Source of the DNA: Nitrosarchaeum sp.
Lineage (GTDB): Archaea; Thermoproteota; Nitrososphaeria; Nitrososphaerales; Nitrosopumilaceae
Direction: 5' to 3'
Length of the DNA stretch: 64,000 nt
Assembly (NCBI GenBank): GCA_021414365.1
Contig: JAIOOR010000013.1
Coordinates: forward strand, 124,001 to 188,000
Under the pieces are notes generated by a model. That model saw nothing but the letters and a program-made list of their open reading frames with translations, was not told where the DNA came from and searched no databases. Numbering within the stretch: position 1 is the first letter of the stretch; each line of letters starts with the position of its first letter. A program made the translations under genes and the position numbers. This document shows positions 26,199-34,507 of the stretch, in pieces.

Positions 26199-26306
26199 CG
26201 ATCAAAGGGACTAAAGTTTCTATTTATAGATTCAAAATGTGTGCGTAATGCCACCCAGCTACATTTTTAATTGAATAATGTAGTTAGTGAGATATTGACT
26301 CAATCC

Positions 26307-27323
26307 ATGGACAATCTGGATAAAGAGATTCTAAACGAAATTCAATGGACTTTTCCTCTTACTCCAAAACCTTTTGATGATATTGCAAAAAAATTTCAAA
26401 CCACACCTAAAATTATTAAAGAACGACTAATCAATCTCAAAAAAATTGGAGTGCTTCGACAACTAAGTGCAATATTTGACACTAGACGTCTTGGTTACAA
26501 AAGTTCACTGGTCGCAATGGAGATTGAACCAAACCAATTGGAATTTGTTGCAAATCAAATTAATCGCCATCCAGGAGTTAGTCATAATTATGAACGAGAT
26601 CATCAGTTTAATCTCTGGTTTACTCTGGCAGTACCGCCAGGTTCTGATTTGAAGACTGAAGTGGACAAGTTTTCTGTATTAAAAGGAATCAAAAAAGTCA
26701 GGATGTTGCCTACTATTCAATTATTTAAGATTGGAGTAAAGTTGGATATGGTTGATGAAAAAAAACACGATATTGCTCCAACTGAAGAAAAAAAAGAAAT
26801 TAAAAACATAAAATTTGTTCCGACGGAACAAGACAAAGAGTTTATTCGTGAAATGCAAAAAGATATGGAAATAACTGATAGACCATTTCTAAACTCTGCA
26901 AAAAAATTAGGACTAACTGAATCTGAATTATTTGAGAAGATGAAATACTATGAAAACATTGGAGTGATGAGACGATTTGCTGCAATTCTAAGACACAGAG
27001 AGGTTGGTTTTACAGCAAATGGGATGATTGTTTGGAATGTTCCTGATGATAAAATTTCTGAAGTAGGTTCAAAACTAGGTGCCTTCCCGCAAGTAAGTCA
27101 TTGTTATCAAAGACCAATTTATCCTGATTGGCCATACAGTGTATTTTCTATGATTCATTGTAAATCTGAAGAAGAAGCAGGAGAAATGGCAAAAACAATC
27201 CAAAACCAAATTCATGTAGATGATTATAAAATACTGTTTAGTACACGTGAATTCAAAAAGACACGAGTAGAATATTTTGTTGAAAATAATTTTAGTATAG
27301 AAGAAACAATCCCACTTTCTTAA
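26307..27323 (+). CDS. ahbAB: Siroheme decarboxylase, fused AhbA-AhbB
   Basis: Removes acetate side-chain carboxyls of siroheme to give didecarboxysiroheme in the alternative haem pathway. It has two Lrp/AsnC-like halves: residues about 1-150 with an HTH (DDIAKKFQTTPKIIKERL) and NYERDHQFNLWFT, and residues about 180-330 with another HTH and the substrate-site block CYQRPIYPDWPYSVFSMIHC. In most organisms AhbA and AhbB are separate proteins. I prefer ATG 26307 (MDNLDKEI), typical of Lrp-like N-termini; a TTG at 26271 would add 12 residues. It is divergent from sirC-hemA-hemB. Confidence 0.85.
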   Translation: MDNLDKEILNEIQWTFPLTPKPFDDIAKKFQTTPKIIKERLINLKKIGVLRQLSAIFDTRRLGYKSSLVAMEIEPNQLEFVANQINRHPGVSHNYERDHQFNLWFTLAVPPGSDLKTEVDKFSVLKGIKKVRMLPTIQLFKIGVKLDMVDEKKHDIAPTEEKKEIKNIKFVPTEQDKEFIREMQKDMEITDRPFLNSAKKLGLTESELFEKMKYYENIGVMRRFAAILRHREVGFTANGMIVWNVPDDKISEVGSKLGAFPQVSHCYQRPIYPDWPYSVFSMIHCKSEEEAGEMAKTIQNQIHVDDYKILFSTREFKKTRVEYFVENNFSIEETIPLS

Positions 27324-27658
27324 AATTCATTTTCGTCATGTCCTACAACATGAATCGTGCAAAAATACTGATCATTCATGTTACAATAATACGCTGAATT
27401 ATCGCCACAAATTCTACATGCTGGTTTTTCATCGTGCTCGGATAGCTTTGTATGGTAAACCTTGCTTCTACTTGACACGTTTGAATCTTTATAAATTCTA
27501 GATATGTTGGAAAAATATTCCAAATCTTCTGGATTTAGCTCTTTTTGGTTTTTTAATTTCTTAATTATTGCATTCCATTTTTTATATTCTCCAATTTTTG
27601 CTAGCTTCATTCTTTCAATAATCTCTAATGTCTTGTTGACATCAATTGATTTGTCCAT
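27320..27658 (-). CDS. Hypothetical protein with C-terminal B-box-like zinc finger
   Basis: 112 residues. The N-terminal 75 are helical and charged. The C-terminus reads CRICGDNSAYYCNMNDQYFC then TIHVVGHDEN, an ordered Cys/His set like a B-box finger. B-boxes are best known in eukaryotic TRIM proteins but occur in a few archaeal small proteins. It overlaps the ahbAB stop by four bases on the opposite strand and follows the aldo/keto reductase gene after 7 bases. Confidence 0.6.
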   Translation of the reverse strand: MDKSIDVNKTLEIIERMKLAKIGEYKKWNAIIKKLKNQKELNPEDLEYFSNISRIYKDSNVSSRSKVYHTKLSEHDEKPACRICGDNSAYYCNMNDQYFCTIHVVGHDENEF

Positions 27659-27665
27659 TTGATGA

Positions 27666-28661
27666 CTAGTTTGCTTGTGTTGCTTTTAGTTCGTATGATG
27701 GCCATGTGTTGTATAGATCATCTATTTCTTTCATGTCTGAAGAATTTAGATATCTTCCATCTGATATTGCTGCAAAGGTTTCAATCTCTTCCACACTTAC
27801 AACTGTAGGAAGTACAGACGCAATTGCTTTTTTTGATAAGATAAATTTTATTGCAAATTCTGTAATGTTTAACCCATTGCGCTCAGCAATTGGTCTGAAT
27901 TGTTCTACTTTTTTTAGTGCTTCTTGCCTCCATTCCATTTTTCTGTCTTTTCTGTGATCATTGCTTGGAATTACTGTTTCTGCTTTTACTTTACCCGTTA
28001 AAATTCCTGAAGCATCTGGAACTCTAACTAAAATTCCGACATTTTGTTTTTCTGCCTTTGCAATTAACTCATTACCTGGTGTTTGCTCTAAAATATTGTA
28101 TACTGTTTGCACTGCAGACACACTTTTTCTTTCCATTGCTTCTAGGCCTTCTTGTGTCCATCCTATGGCAGGACCCAATGCAACTTGTGCTGATTTTATT
28201 CTTCCTTCTTGAATCAATTTATCAAAAGTCTCAAAAGTAGAATCATCTCTTATGTGATTTAACTTTGGATTGTGCAATCCATACGAATCAACATAATCGG
28301 TTTGTAATCTTTCCAGTGAAGCATTTAGTGCTTTTTGTGTAAATTCCGGATCAAATCTTTGAGGTAATTCTGCATGGCCTATTTGTTCAACACCTGCAAA
28401 GTCATAACCGTATTTTGTTGAAATTATTACTTCGTCTCTCATTCCTTTGAATACTTGACCTATGAGTTTCTCGCTAATTCCTTTACCATACATATCTGCA
28501 GTTTCAAAAAAGTTAATTCCTAGATCATATGCTTTTTTGAGCATACGTTTTGCTTCGTCTTCTTCAATTTTTTTACCCCACCAATCAAGACCTATTGTCC
28601 ATGCGCCAAATCCTATTTCAGAAACTCTGATTCCGCTTTTTCCTAATGTCTTGTATTTCAT
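27666..28661 (-). CDS. Aldo/keto reductase
   Basis: 331-residue NADPH-dependent oxidoreductase. Catalytic tetrad: Asp and Tyr in ETADMYGKG (about 54-62), Lys in VIISTKYGYD (about 83), His in SYGLHNPKL (about 130). The N-terminal MKYKTLGKSGIRVSEIGFG is typical of the family. Substrate unknown. Start overlaps the DUF1802 stop by four bases, so the Cld-DUF1802-AKR genes form a transcript. Confidence 0.9.
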   Translation of the reverse strand: MKYKTLGKSGIRVSEIGFGAWTIGLDWWGKKIEEDEAKRMLKKAYDLGINFFETADMYGKGISEKLIGQVFKGMRDEVIISTKYGYDFAGVEQIGHAELPQRFDPEFTQKALNASLERLQTDYVDSYGLHNPKLNHIRDDSTFETFDKLIQEGRIKSAQVALGPAIGWTQEGLEAMERKSVSAVQTVYNILEQTPGNELIAKAEKQNVGILVRVPDASGILTGKVKAETVIPSNDHRKDRKMEWRQEALKKVEQFRPIAERNGLNITEFAIKFILSKKAIASVLPTVVSVEEIETFAAISDGRYLNSSDMKEIDDLYNTWPSYELKATQAN

Positions 28662-29203
28662 TCTATTGTCTCCATGAATTTGTCTAGTTTCGGTTTTATT
28701 TCTATATCGCTCAAAACTGCTTTTCCGACAGGAATTTCTTCATTTATGTTTATCCAAGATTTGCAGCCCTGATACTCGAATTTTAGAGGTATGTTTAACT
28801 CTGGAATTTTATATATTTTGAGAAATATTGCTTTCATTGGATTCTCTGACTTCCAATTTCTTCTTTCATCGATGTATGAATCACTCCAAATGTGAAATAC
28901 TGATAATTTTTTGATTGTTTCTTCTGATGAAACATCTGCCTCTGATAACACTTCTGCATATGATGTAATTTTATTAAATCCGTTTTTAGGTGGATTTGCT
29001 TTTACTTGTTCACAATATTTGTGGAATTGTGGTTTTATGTGATTGCTTTCTTGATGTTCTTGTGTTGGAAATAGTAAAAATTTTTTTGATTCAATTTTGA
29101 ATCCTGACGCCACATCCAGTATGCCGCCTTTTCTCAAAATAACTGTCTGATCACCGTTTTCTAGGGCTTGAACAACTGTAGCCCATTCTTTTAGCGATTT
29201 CAC
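28658..29203 (-). CDS. DUF1802 family protein
   Basis: 181 residues starting at a GTG (VKSLKEWATVVQALENGDQ). The pattern LRKGGI, FLLFPTQEHQ and the later SDSYIDERRNWKSENPMKAI are typical of DUF1802. The frame extends 15 codons further upstream, but that part overlaps the preceding gene; the GTG overlaps the preceding stop by one base (TAGTG). Function unknown; sits between Cld/HemQ-like and aldo/keto reductase genes. Confidence 0.75.
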   Translation of the reverse strand: MKSLKEWATVVQALENGDQTVILRKGGILDVASGFKIESKKFLLFPTQEHQESNHIKPQFHKYCEQVKANPPKNGFNKITSYAEVLSEADVSSEETIKKLSVFHIWSDSYIDERRNWKSENPMKAIFLKIYKIPELNIPLKFEYQGCKSWININEEIPVGKAVLSDIEIKPKLDKFMETIE

Positions 29204-29880
29204 TAACCTAAACTTCCTATCAAAGGAACAATGTCTTTTTTGACACACACAATCATTGGTATATCGTTTTTGACATATCTTGAAACTTTTGTTTCTCTCA
29301 AATCCATGATCAAATCTTGAAAATCTCTAATCTCATCCACCTCAAATGCTAACATGAAATCTTCATCATGAATTCCAAAAGAGTATGTCGTGTTTAGAAT
29401 TATTTGCGGATATTTTTTACTAACTTCAATATGTTCATCCATTATCGCTTGTTTTTCTTCTTTAGGTAGTAGATACCATTCTCTAGTTTTTGTAAATGGA
29501 TATACAATTACATGTTTTCTTGTTTCGTTTTCTACGATAAATCCTAATGGTTTTCCTTTTTCCACATAAATTGATGGTCTTGTACATGAAAGATATGTTT
29601 TTGATGGAATTATGTATTTGCCAAAAACAGTTGTGTATAGTTTTGCTATTGCATTTTGAATTTCATCAACTGTTTTTGCTTTAAACCAAATTAAAAAATC
29701 TGCATCATCTCTTAATCCTAAAGTTGAATATGTTCTGAATTTTATTCCTGAATTTTTAAGTACTATTTCTACCTCTTTGGCTGATTCCTCTTTTGCTAAA
29801 TCTGCCATCCATCTCCATTTAGGATCAACTTTGAAGAATGAAAAATTGAAAAAATATTGTTCGCTATTACATTCTTCCAT
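29203..29880 (-). CDS. Chlorite dismutase/HemQ-family haem protein
   Basis: 225 residues. The C-terminal core reads YPFTKTREWYLLPKEEKQ, then MDEHIEVSKKYPQI, then NTTYSFGIHDEDFMLAFE, the conserved Cld/HemQ region; the His of MDEH is the expected proximal haem ligand. In actinobacteria and Firmicutes HemQ is coproheme decarboxylase. Here the Ahb siroheme route is encoded nearby, so this member may do something else, for instance a haem-dependent peroxide function. I see no evidence for perchlorate respiration. Confidence 0.8.
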   Translation of the reverse strand: MEECNSEQYFFNFSFFKVDPKWRWMADLAKEESAKEVEIVLKNSGIKFRTYSTLGLRDDADFLIWFKAKTVDEIQNAIAKLYTTVFGKYIIPSKTYLSCTRPSIYVEKGKPLGFIVENETRKHVIVYPFTKTREWYLLPKEEKQAIMDEHIEVSKKYPQIILNTTYSFGIHDEDFMLAFEVDEIRDFQDLIMDLRETKVSRYVKNDIPMIVCVKKDIVPLIGSLG

Positions 29881-29924
29881 AGATTCTCTTTTTTTGAACC
29901 CTATTTAAACAAAAACTAGATTAT

Positions 29925-30137
29925 CTAATGTTGGATTTGTATTATTTTTTGTCTGTATTTGTGCCCTGATTTTATTTGAACCCTTGATGATGGTATTTTG
30001 AAATGTTTTGCTAATTTTTTTACTATTTCTTTATTTGCATCCCCCCTAACTGGCTTTGATTTTATTCCTACTGTGATTTGATTATCTTTGATGATTAGAA
30101 TTTCTTTGTTAAACTCTACTGCTACTTGGTATAACAC
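29925..30137 (-). CDS. DUF167/YggU family small protein
   Basis: 70 residues with the family pattern VGIKSKPVRGDANKEIVKKL and VQIKSGHKYRQKIIQI. YggU-like proteins are small conserved alpha/beta proteins of unknown function. Confidence 0.8.
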   Translation of the reverse strand: MLYQVAVEFNKEILIIKDNQITVGIKSKPVRGDANKEIVKKLAKHFKIPSSRVQIKSGHKYRQKIIQIQH

Positions 30138-30200
30138 ATAAACTCTACAAAATTATTACTGCATAAACTTGTTTATTCTAAAATTATTGTTAAAAATTGA

Positions 30201-30971
30201 TTATACTTTTTGTTCTAAAACCCAATCATATCCCTCGCTTTCTAATTTGTCTGCAAGGGATGCATCACCAGTTTTCAAGATTTGACCTCTAGCAAAGACA
30301 TGAACATAATCTAATTTGTCTAAGAATTTCAAAATTCTTGCATAATGGGTAATCACAATTACTGTTGAATCTTTTCCTGAGACTTGGCTTATTGCCTTTG
30401 CAACTGCCTGAACTGCATCAATGTCTAATCCAGAATCTGGTTCATCTAAAATTGAAATTTTTGGTTTCAGTACGGCCATCTGTAATACTTCGGCACGTTT
30501 CTTCTCCCCGCCAGAGAATCCTTCGTTGAGATATCTAGAAAGAAATTCTTCTTTTAATCCAACTTTATTTAAATTTTCTTTAAGATATTTCTGAAACTCT
30601 CTTACTGTGATGAACACTTCTCTGTCTTCACCTTGCAGTGCCTTGCTTAGTGAATTGTATGCTGTTCTCAAAAAGTGTGAAAATCCTACTCCTGATACCT
30701 CTGTTGGATATTGAAATCCCAAAAACAATCCTTTTTTTGCACGTTCATCTGCAGATAATTCTAAAATGCTTTCACCGTCTAACAAAATATCTCCTTTTGT
30801 TACCTCGTATTTTGGGTGTGCAAGTAATGTGTATGCTAAAGTGCTTTTTCCAGAACCGTTAGGTCCCATTATGGCGTGTACTTCTCCTGGACCTGTTTTC
30901 AAATTTACTCCTTTGAGAATTTCTTTGCCTTCACGTGTTACATGAAGATCTTTAATCTCAAGTACTGCCAT
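30201..30971 (-). CDS. sufC: Fe-S assembly ABC-type ATPase SufC
   Basis: ATPase of SufBCD. 256 residues with Walker A GPNGSGKST (about 35-43), Q-loop GFQYPTEVSG, ABC signature FSGGEKKRAEV, Walker B ISILDEPDSGLD and His loop VITHYARIL. A frame from TTG 30980 exists, but ATG 30971 (MAVLEIKDLHV) is the normal N-terminus and lies 26 bases from the TATA box CTATATATAA (30991-31000). It is 20 kb from sufBDSU yet shares the ATAAC-N3-GTTAT operator. Confidence 0.95.
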   Translation of the reverse strand: MAVLEIKDLHVTREGKEILKGVNLKTGPGEVHAIMGPNGSGKSTLAYTLLAHPKYEVTKGDILLDGESILELSADERAKKGLFLGFQYPTEVSGVGFSHFLRTAYNSLSKALQGEDREVFITVREFQKYLKENLNKVGLKEEFLSRYLNEGFSGGEKKRAEVLQMAVLKPKISILDEPDSGLDIDAVQAVAKAISQVSGKDSTVIVITHYARILKFLDKLDYVHVFARGQILKTGDASLADKLESEGYDWVLEQKV

Positions 30972-30973
30972 GG

Positions 30974-30986
30974 ATAACACTGTTAT
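30974..30986. promoter_or_regulatory. Operator-like palindrome upstream of sufC
   Basis: ATAACACTGTTAT, a perfect 5-3-5 inverted repeat, lies between the TATA box (30991-31000) and the leaderless ATG at 30971. It matches the core of the sufB palindrome at 5790-5802 in both sequence and position. Confidence 0.65.
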
Positions 30987-31056
30987 GTTTCTATATATAA
31001 TACCGACGAAATTTAGCTAATCCTAACAGCTTTTTTTAAAATAATAAATAAAATGA

Positions 31057-31066
31057 GGGGGGGGGG
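31057..31066. repeat. G10 homopolymer beside the TFB stop codon
   Basis: Ten consecutive G on the plus strand, immediately after the TFB stop (minus strand). It stands out in a strongly AT-rich region and may be hard to sequence. Confidence 0.8.
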
Positions 31067-31067
31067 A

Positions 31068-32024
31068 TTAAAATTTGGCCAGAGATGGTCTCAAAGTAAT
31101 TTTGAGTTTGTAATATGTTAGAATCTCTTTACATCTGTTTCTGATAGTGACTTCTGTGACACCTGCAATACTTGATACATCTCTTTGAAGGACGTTTTGT
31201 CCAAGCAACACTGATGCAACATACAGATATGCTGCAGCAATTCCATTTGGAGCTTTTCCATCTGAAATGCTACTTCCTTTAGTTTTTTCTGCTATTTCCA
31301 AAGCTAGTCTTTCAACTCTAACTTCAGTTTGTGTCATGTTTGCAATCTTTGAGATGTATTTGTCCATGGTAACTACTGGAGCATTAACATGACCCATTTC
31401 CATTACCATAGTTCTATAGTATTTTGCTGCAAGTTTTGTTTTTGACTTGACATCTTTTGGTGCACATATTCCTCTACAAATTTCTTCTAGTGATCTTACT
31501 ACATCACATTGTTTGCATGCCATGTAAATTGTAGCTGCTGTAATACTAGCTACTGATTTTCCCTTTACTTCTACATGTCCATCCAAATTTCTGTATATCA
31601 TAGAAGCAGTTTCCAAGACATTTTTTGAAAGATTTAGACCATCACATGTTTCACCTAATTTTGATAAAACATTTGCCAATCTTCTTTCTCTTGGTGAGGA
31701 AACGCGGACTCTTTGTTGCCATTTTCTGAGACTGTGCATTTGATTTGCAACTTGGTGGTTGATTGTTTTTCCACTAAAGTCTTTTGTGCTAATTGATATC
31801 TCAGTTGTTATTCCCAAATCGTGTTGAGAATAAGTTGTTTGTCCTGTTGCTCTTGCTAGCTTCATTCTATCTTCGAGATTCGAGCTTTTTGTTTCTGGAC
31901 CATAATCTACCATCTGTTCTGCAACAACTACGCCGCAGCCAGAGCAGATTATTTCACCATTCTGAATGTCATCTACCAATGATGCTTTACATTCAGGACA
32001 GCTTTGTGTTTGTAATATGTTCAT
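31068..32024 (-). CDS. tfb: Transcription initiation factor TFB
   Basis: Archaeal TFIIB homologue that recruits RNA polymerase to TBP-bound promoters. 318 residues: N-terminal zinc ribbon CPECKASLV and ICSGCGVV (about 9-34), B-finger/linker region, and two cyclin folds (about 125-210 and 220-310). Thaumarchaea usually carry several TFBs, so this may be one of a set. Its ATG overlaps the gar1 stop by four bases; the pair is co-transcribed. Confidence 0.95.
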   Translation of the reverse strand: MNILQTQSCPECKASLVDDIQNGEIICSGCGVVVAEQMVDYGPETKSSNLEDRMKLARATGQTTYSQHDLGITTEISISTKDFSGKTINHQVANQMHSLRKWQQRVRVSSPRERRLANVLSKLGETCDGLNLSKNVLETASMIYRNLDGHVEVKGKSVASITAATIYMACKQCDVVRSLEEICRGICAPKDVKSKTKLAAKYYRTMVMEMGHVNAPVVTMDKYISKIANMTQTEVRVERLALEIAEKTKGSSISDGKAPNGIAAAYLYVASVLLGQNVLQRDVSSIAGVTEVTIRNRCKEILTYYKLKITLRPSLAKF

Positions 32025-32266
32025 TTTTTTCTTCTCCTAAATTTTTGTGTATTAGCAGGAGAATAATCATACGCGAAAACACTTTTGCCTATGTATTTTT
32101 TGATGTTATTTGTTAACGGAGTTGCTGACGCAAACGGTCTTTTTATTGGACCAATTAGTTCCATTACTTTAGCAACTTTAGTTCCTGTCTCGTCACAGAG
32201 TATCTGCCCTTCATCTAACTTTCCAGTTAGTTGAATGATCACTCTGCCGCTACCGGCTAAGTGCAT
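32021..32266 (-). CDS. gar1: H/ACA ribonucleoprotein subunit Gar1
   Basis: Gar1 belongs to the archaeal H/ACA pseudouridylation complex (Cbf5, Nop10, L7Ae). 81 residues: beta-barrel core VIIQLTGKLDEGQILCDETG, IGPIKRPFASA, YIGKSVFAYD and a basic tail FRRRKK. A TTG at 32287 opens the frame, but a clear Shine-Dalgarno GGAGGT (32277-32282) stands ten bases before ATG 32266 (MHLAGSGRV), which decides the start. Confidence 0.85.
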   Translation of the reverse strand: MHLAGSGRVIIQLTGKLDEGQILCDETGTKVAKVMELIGPIKRPFASATPLTNNIKKYIGKSVFAYDYSPANTQKFRRRKK

Positions 32267-32276
32267 TATTTCACCT

Positions 32277-32282
32277 ACCTCC
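32277..32282 (-). promoter_or_regulatory. Shine-Dalgarno of gar1
   Basis: GGAGGT on the minus strand, ten bases before ATG 32266. It is one of few strong ribosome binding sites in the window and lies inside the longer alternative frame, so it excludes the TTG start at 32287. Confidence 0.65.
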
Positions 32283-32361
32283 TGCAATTAGAAATAATAA
32301 ATAACATATTCTTATCATAGACTTCTGTCAACTTTACTTTAGCTAAGAGCTAGATTTGATT

Positions 32362-32661
32362 TTATTTTGTTTGCTTGGCTCTTTTCGATACTAATTTTTC
32401 AGAAATTTTGTTAAGAATTTTTATCTTAGTGGATCCTTTTGGCAACACTATGTAGCCTGACCTGACGTATGGTCTTTTTGGAAATCTCACTTTTTCATCC
32501 GTCTCTGTGATTTCAAATCCTGCAGCCTGTGTAGCTTCTGTTAATTCTTTTAATGAAGGATCAAAAACACATTTTTCTTTTTCTAATTTTCTTCCTTTTG
32601 CTCTAGGCAATGTCTTGTTAAAATAATCCAGCCAGATTACGATGTGCTCGTAATCTTTCAT
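32362..32661 (-). CDS. srp19: Signal recognition particle protein SRP19
   Basis: 99 residues; binds 7S RNA and prepares it for SRP54. VIWLDYFNKTLPRAKGRKL matches the family N-terminus, and RPYVRSGYIVLPKGSTKIKI is the RNA-binding core. SRP54 is encoded at 58892 in this window. It follows the S8e gene after four bases. Confidence 0.92.
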   Translation of the reverse strand: MKDYEHIVIWLDYFNKTLPRAKGRKLEKEKCVFDPSLKELTEATQAAGFEITETDEKVRFPKRPYVRSGYIVLPKGSTKIKILNKISEKLVSKRAKQTK

Positions 32662-32665
32662 TTAA

Positions 32666-33046
32666 TCACTTTATTAAAACTGCGCTAACTGTACCTGATT
32701 GTCCTGGTTTAGAAACAACTTTGCATTTACCTGCCTCCGTTTCTAGTATGGCACCTTTTGTAATGATGCCTCTTCTTTGATAATCGTTGTTTGTAGCATT
32801 TTCTAATACTTTGAGAATTTTCATTTTCTTTACTTTAGAATCACCTGTAGATACATTGACAAAATCAATTGTTTTCAAAGCTGTTTTTTTATTATTTCCT
32901 CTTACTCTTCTTGTAATTGTGACTTGAGCTCCAACAACTGGTTCATTTGGATATCTGTCAATTTCATATTTTCTTCTAATTCTTGCAGGATGTCTTCTTC
33001 CACCTGTAATCTTACTTGTTGCAAGATTTTCTACTGATTTTCTCAC
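32666..33046 (-). CDS. rps8e: 30S ribosomal protein S8e
   Basis: 126 residues. The N-terminal KSVENLATSKITGGRRHPAR and RGNNKKTALK, then the C-terminal GQSGTVSAVLIK, match archaeal S8e. GTG start. It precedes srp19 on the same transcript. Confidence 0.93.
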   Translation of the reverse strand: MRKSVENLATSKITGGRRHPARIRRKYEIDRYPNEPVVGAQVTITRRVRGNNKKTALKTIDFVNVSTGDSKVKKMKILKVLENATNNDYQRRGIITKGAILETEAGKCKVVSKPGQSGTVSAVLIK

Positions 33047-33106
33047 GAATGTTATTTTAACTACTCTAATTTATACAAAACGCAAAAAATTAGGCTTAAA
33101 AATTAT

Positions 33107-33682
33107 TTAGTTCAGCTTAGTAATAATTTCAGGTGGTTGGGTTGACTCTGACATCTTTGCTGTCTTTCTTACTTTGGAAAACAATCTCTGTTTGAGATTT
33201 TCCACATCTCCTTGTATTCCAAAGTACTTTTGGAATTTTTCAGTTGTATTGTAAATTTTTAATCTGCCGACATTTTGATGAGTGATAAAATCTAATTGTC
33301 TTAATTCTTTAAGATGCTCGTATACTCCAGAACCTCTTGTTTCTACAAGTTGTTTTGATGAAATTGGTTGCATGTATGCAATGTATGATAATGTCTTCAA
33401 AGTTGCATTTGGAAGAATCGGTTTTGATGCATATCTTTTGATAGTTGAGCTATATTCTGGTTTTAATTGAAATACGTAAGATCCATCTGGAAGAGTCACT
33501 ACTTCAAGTGCTTTGAATGATGACTTGGTCTTTTTCATAATTTCTGCAAGTAATTCATAGGTCTTTGTTCGTGATTCCGTGCCTGAGGCTCTGATCAATT
33601 CCTCTATTTTTAAAGGTCTACCTGCAGAATATAGGGCAGCTTCGATTCTTGCAGTTGATTCATCATTATCTGTTTTTGTCAA
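33107..33682 (-). CDS. scpB: Segregation and condensation protein ScpB
   Basis: 191 residues with two winged-helix domains: RIEAALYSAGRPLKIEELI at the N-terminus and LKTLSYIAYMQPISSKQLVETRG in the second. ScpB dimers bind the ScpA kleisin of the SMC condensin complex. Located 54 bases after scpA. Confidence 0.88.
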   Translation of the reverse strand: MTKTDNDESTARIEAALYSAGRPLKIEELIRASGTESRTKTYELLAEIMKKTKSSFKALEVVTLPDGSYVFQLKPEYSSTIKRYASKPILPNATLKTLSYIAYMQPISSKQLVETRGSGVYEHLKELRQLDFITHQNVGRLKIYNTTEKFQKYFGIQGDVENLKQRLFSKVRKTAKMSESTQPPEIITKLN

Positions 33683-33736
33683 TTATCTCTTTTTTCCTGT
33701 GAAATATACTTAAAGAAATGCTTTCTTCATTTTTGA

Positions 33737-34411
33737 TCAGATTGTTAACTTCTCTTTTATCAAAATAATTTTGATATCCTCTTCTACTTGTTCTAGATCT
33801 ACTTTTTCATCTCTTGCTAAAAATAATATTGCAAAAAAGCATCTGATTGAATCTATTTGGTCCAGATCTTTAATAATTTCTTGAAGCATACCGTATCCGG
33901 CATCTGAAATTTTTCTAATAATCAAATCCTCATATTTTCCAATAATGTTCTCAAGTGAAATAAAATATTCTTGAAAATCTGGGGCTTCAATTGGTTCTAT
34001 CTCTAACTTGTTTTTTCTGGATTGTGGATTGGCTATGGTTCCAATTAAATTCTGTAACAATCCTAACAAATCATCTAGTGAAACAGGATAAGTTGATTCA
34101 TGTCTGTATGGTATGTCGATTAACTCAATGTCTACATCAATTCTTTGTCTGTTTGGTTTTTTTTCCATTGCAGCACGTTGTAATGCAAAAATGCTTTCCA
34201 CCTTCATTCTGTAAATCAATGATGATGACAATGCTGCCATTCCTGCGACTCTTAGATCTTTTTTCCCACTTTTCTCAAGAATTTTTATTAATAAATTGAG
34301 AATTTGGATAAGATCTATATCCCATATGTCTTTTTTGGCAACTGAAGTTGGATTAAATAGAATGTTTACCGGTGCTTGCGAAATACTATCAGGAGCTTGT
34401 TCTTCACTCAC
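33737..34411 (-). CDS. scpA: Segregation and condensation protein ScpA (kleisin)
   Basis: 224 residues. N-terminal region (IWDIDLIQILNLLIKILEK) and C-terminal winged helix (SIRCFFAILFLARDEKVDLEQ) are the SMC-binding ends expected of kleisins. Shorter than many bacterial ScpA (about 250). It precedes scpB; together with an SMC encoded elsewhere it would form condensin. Confidence 0.85.
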   Translation of the reverse strand: MSEEQAPDSISQAPVNILFNPTSVAKKDIWDIDLIQILNLLIKILEKSGKKDLRVAGMAALSSSLIYRMKVESIFALQRAAMEKKPNRQRIDVDIELIDIPYRHESTYPVSLDDLLGLLQNLIGTIANPQSRKNKLEIEPIEAPDFQEYFISLENIIGKYEDLIIRKISDAGYGMLQEIIKDLDQIDSIRCFFAILFLARDEKVDLEQVEEDIKIILIKEKLTI

Positions 34412-34507
34412 AGATTAAATCTACTTTTTATTCAATAATATCTAAGGGCTCTATTTTTTTCTCATATCCAGTCAACTCTTATATTGTTAATATTGAATTG
34501 TCAATTT

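Noticed and set aside
29203..29880. True chlorite dismutase for perchlorate respiration
   Set aside because: No perchlorate reductase genes nearby; the sequence looks HemQ-like.
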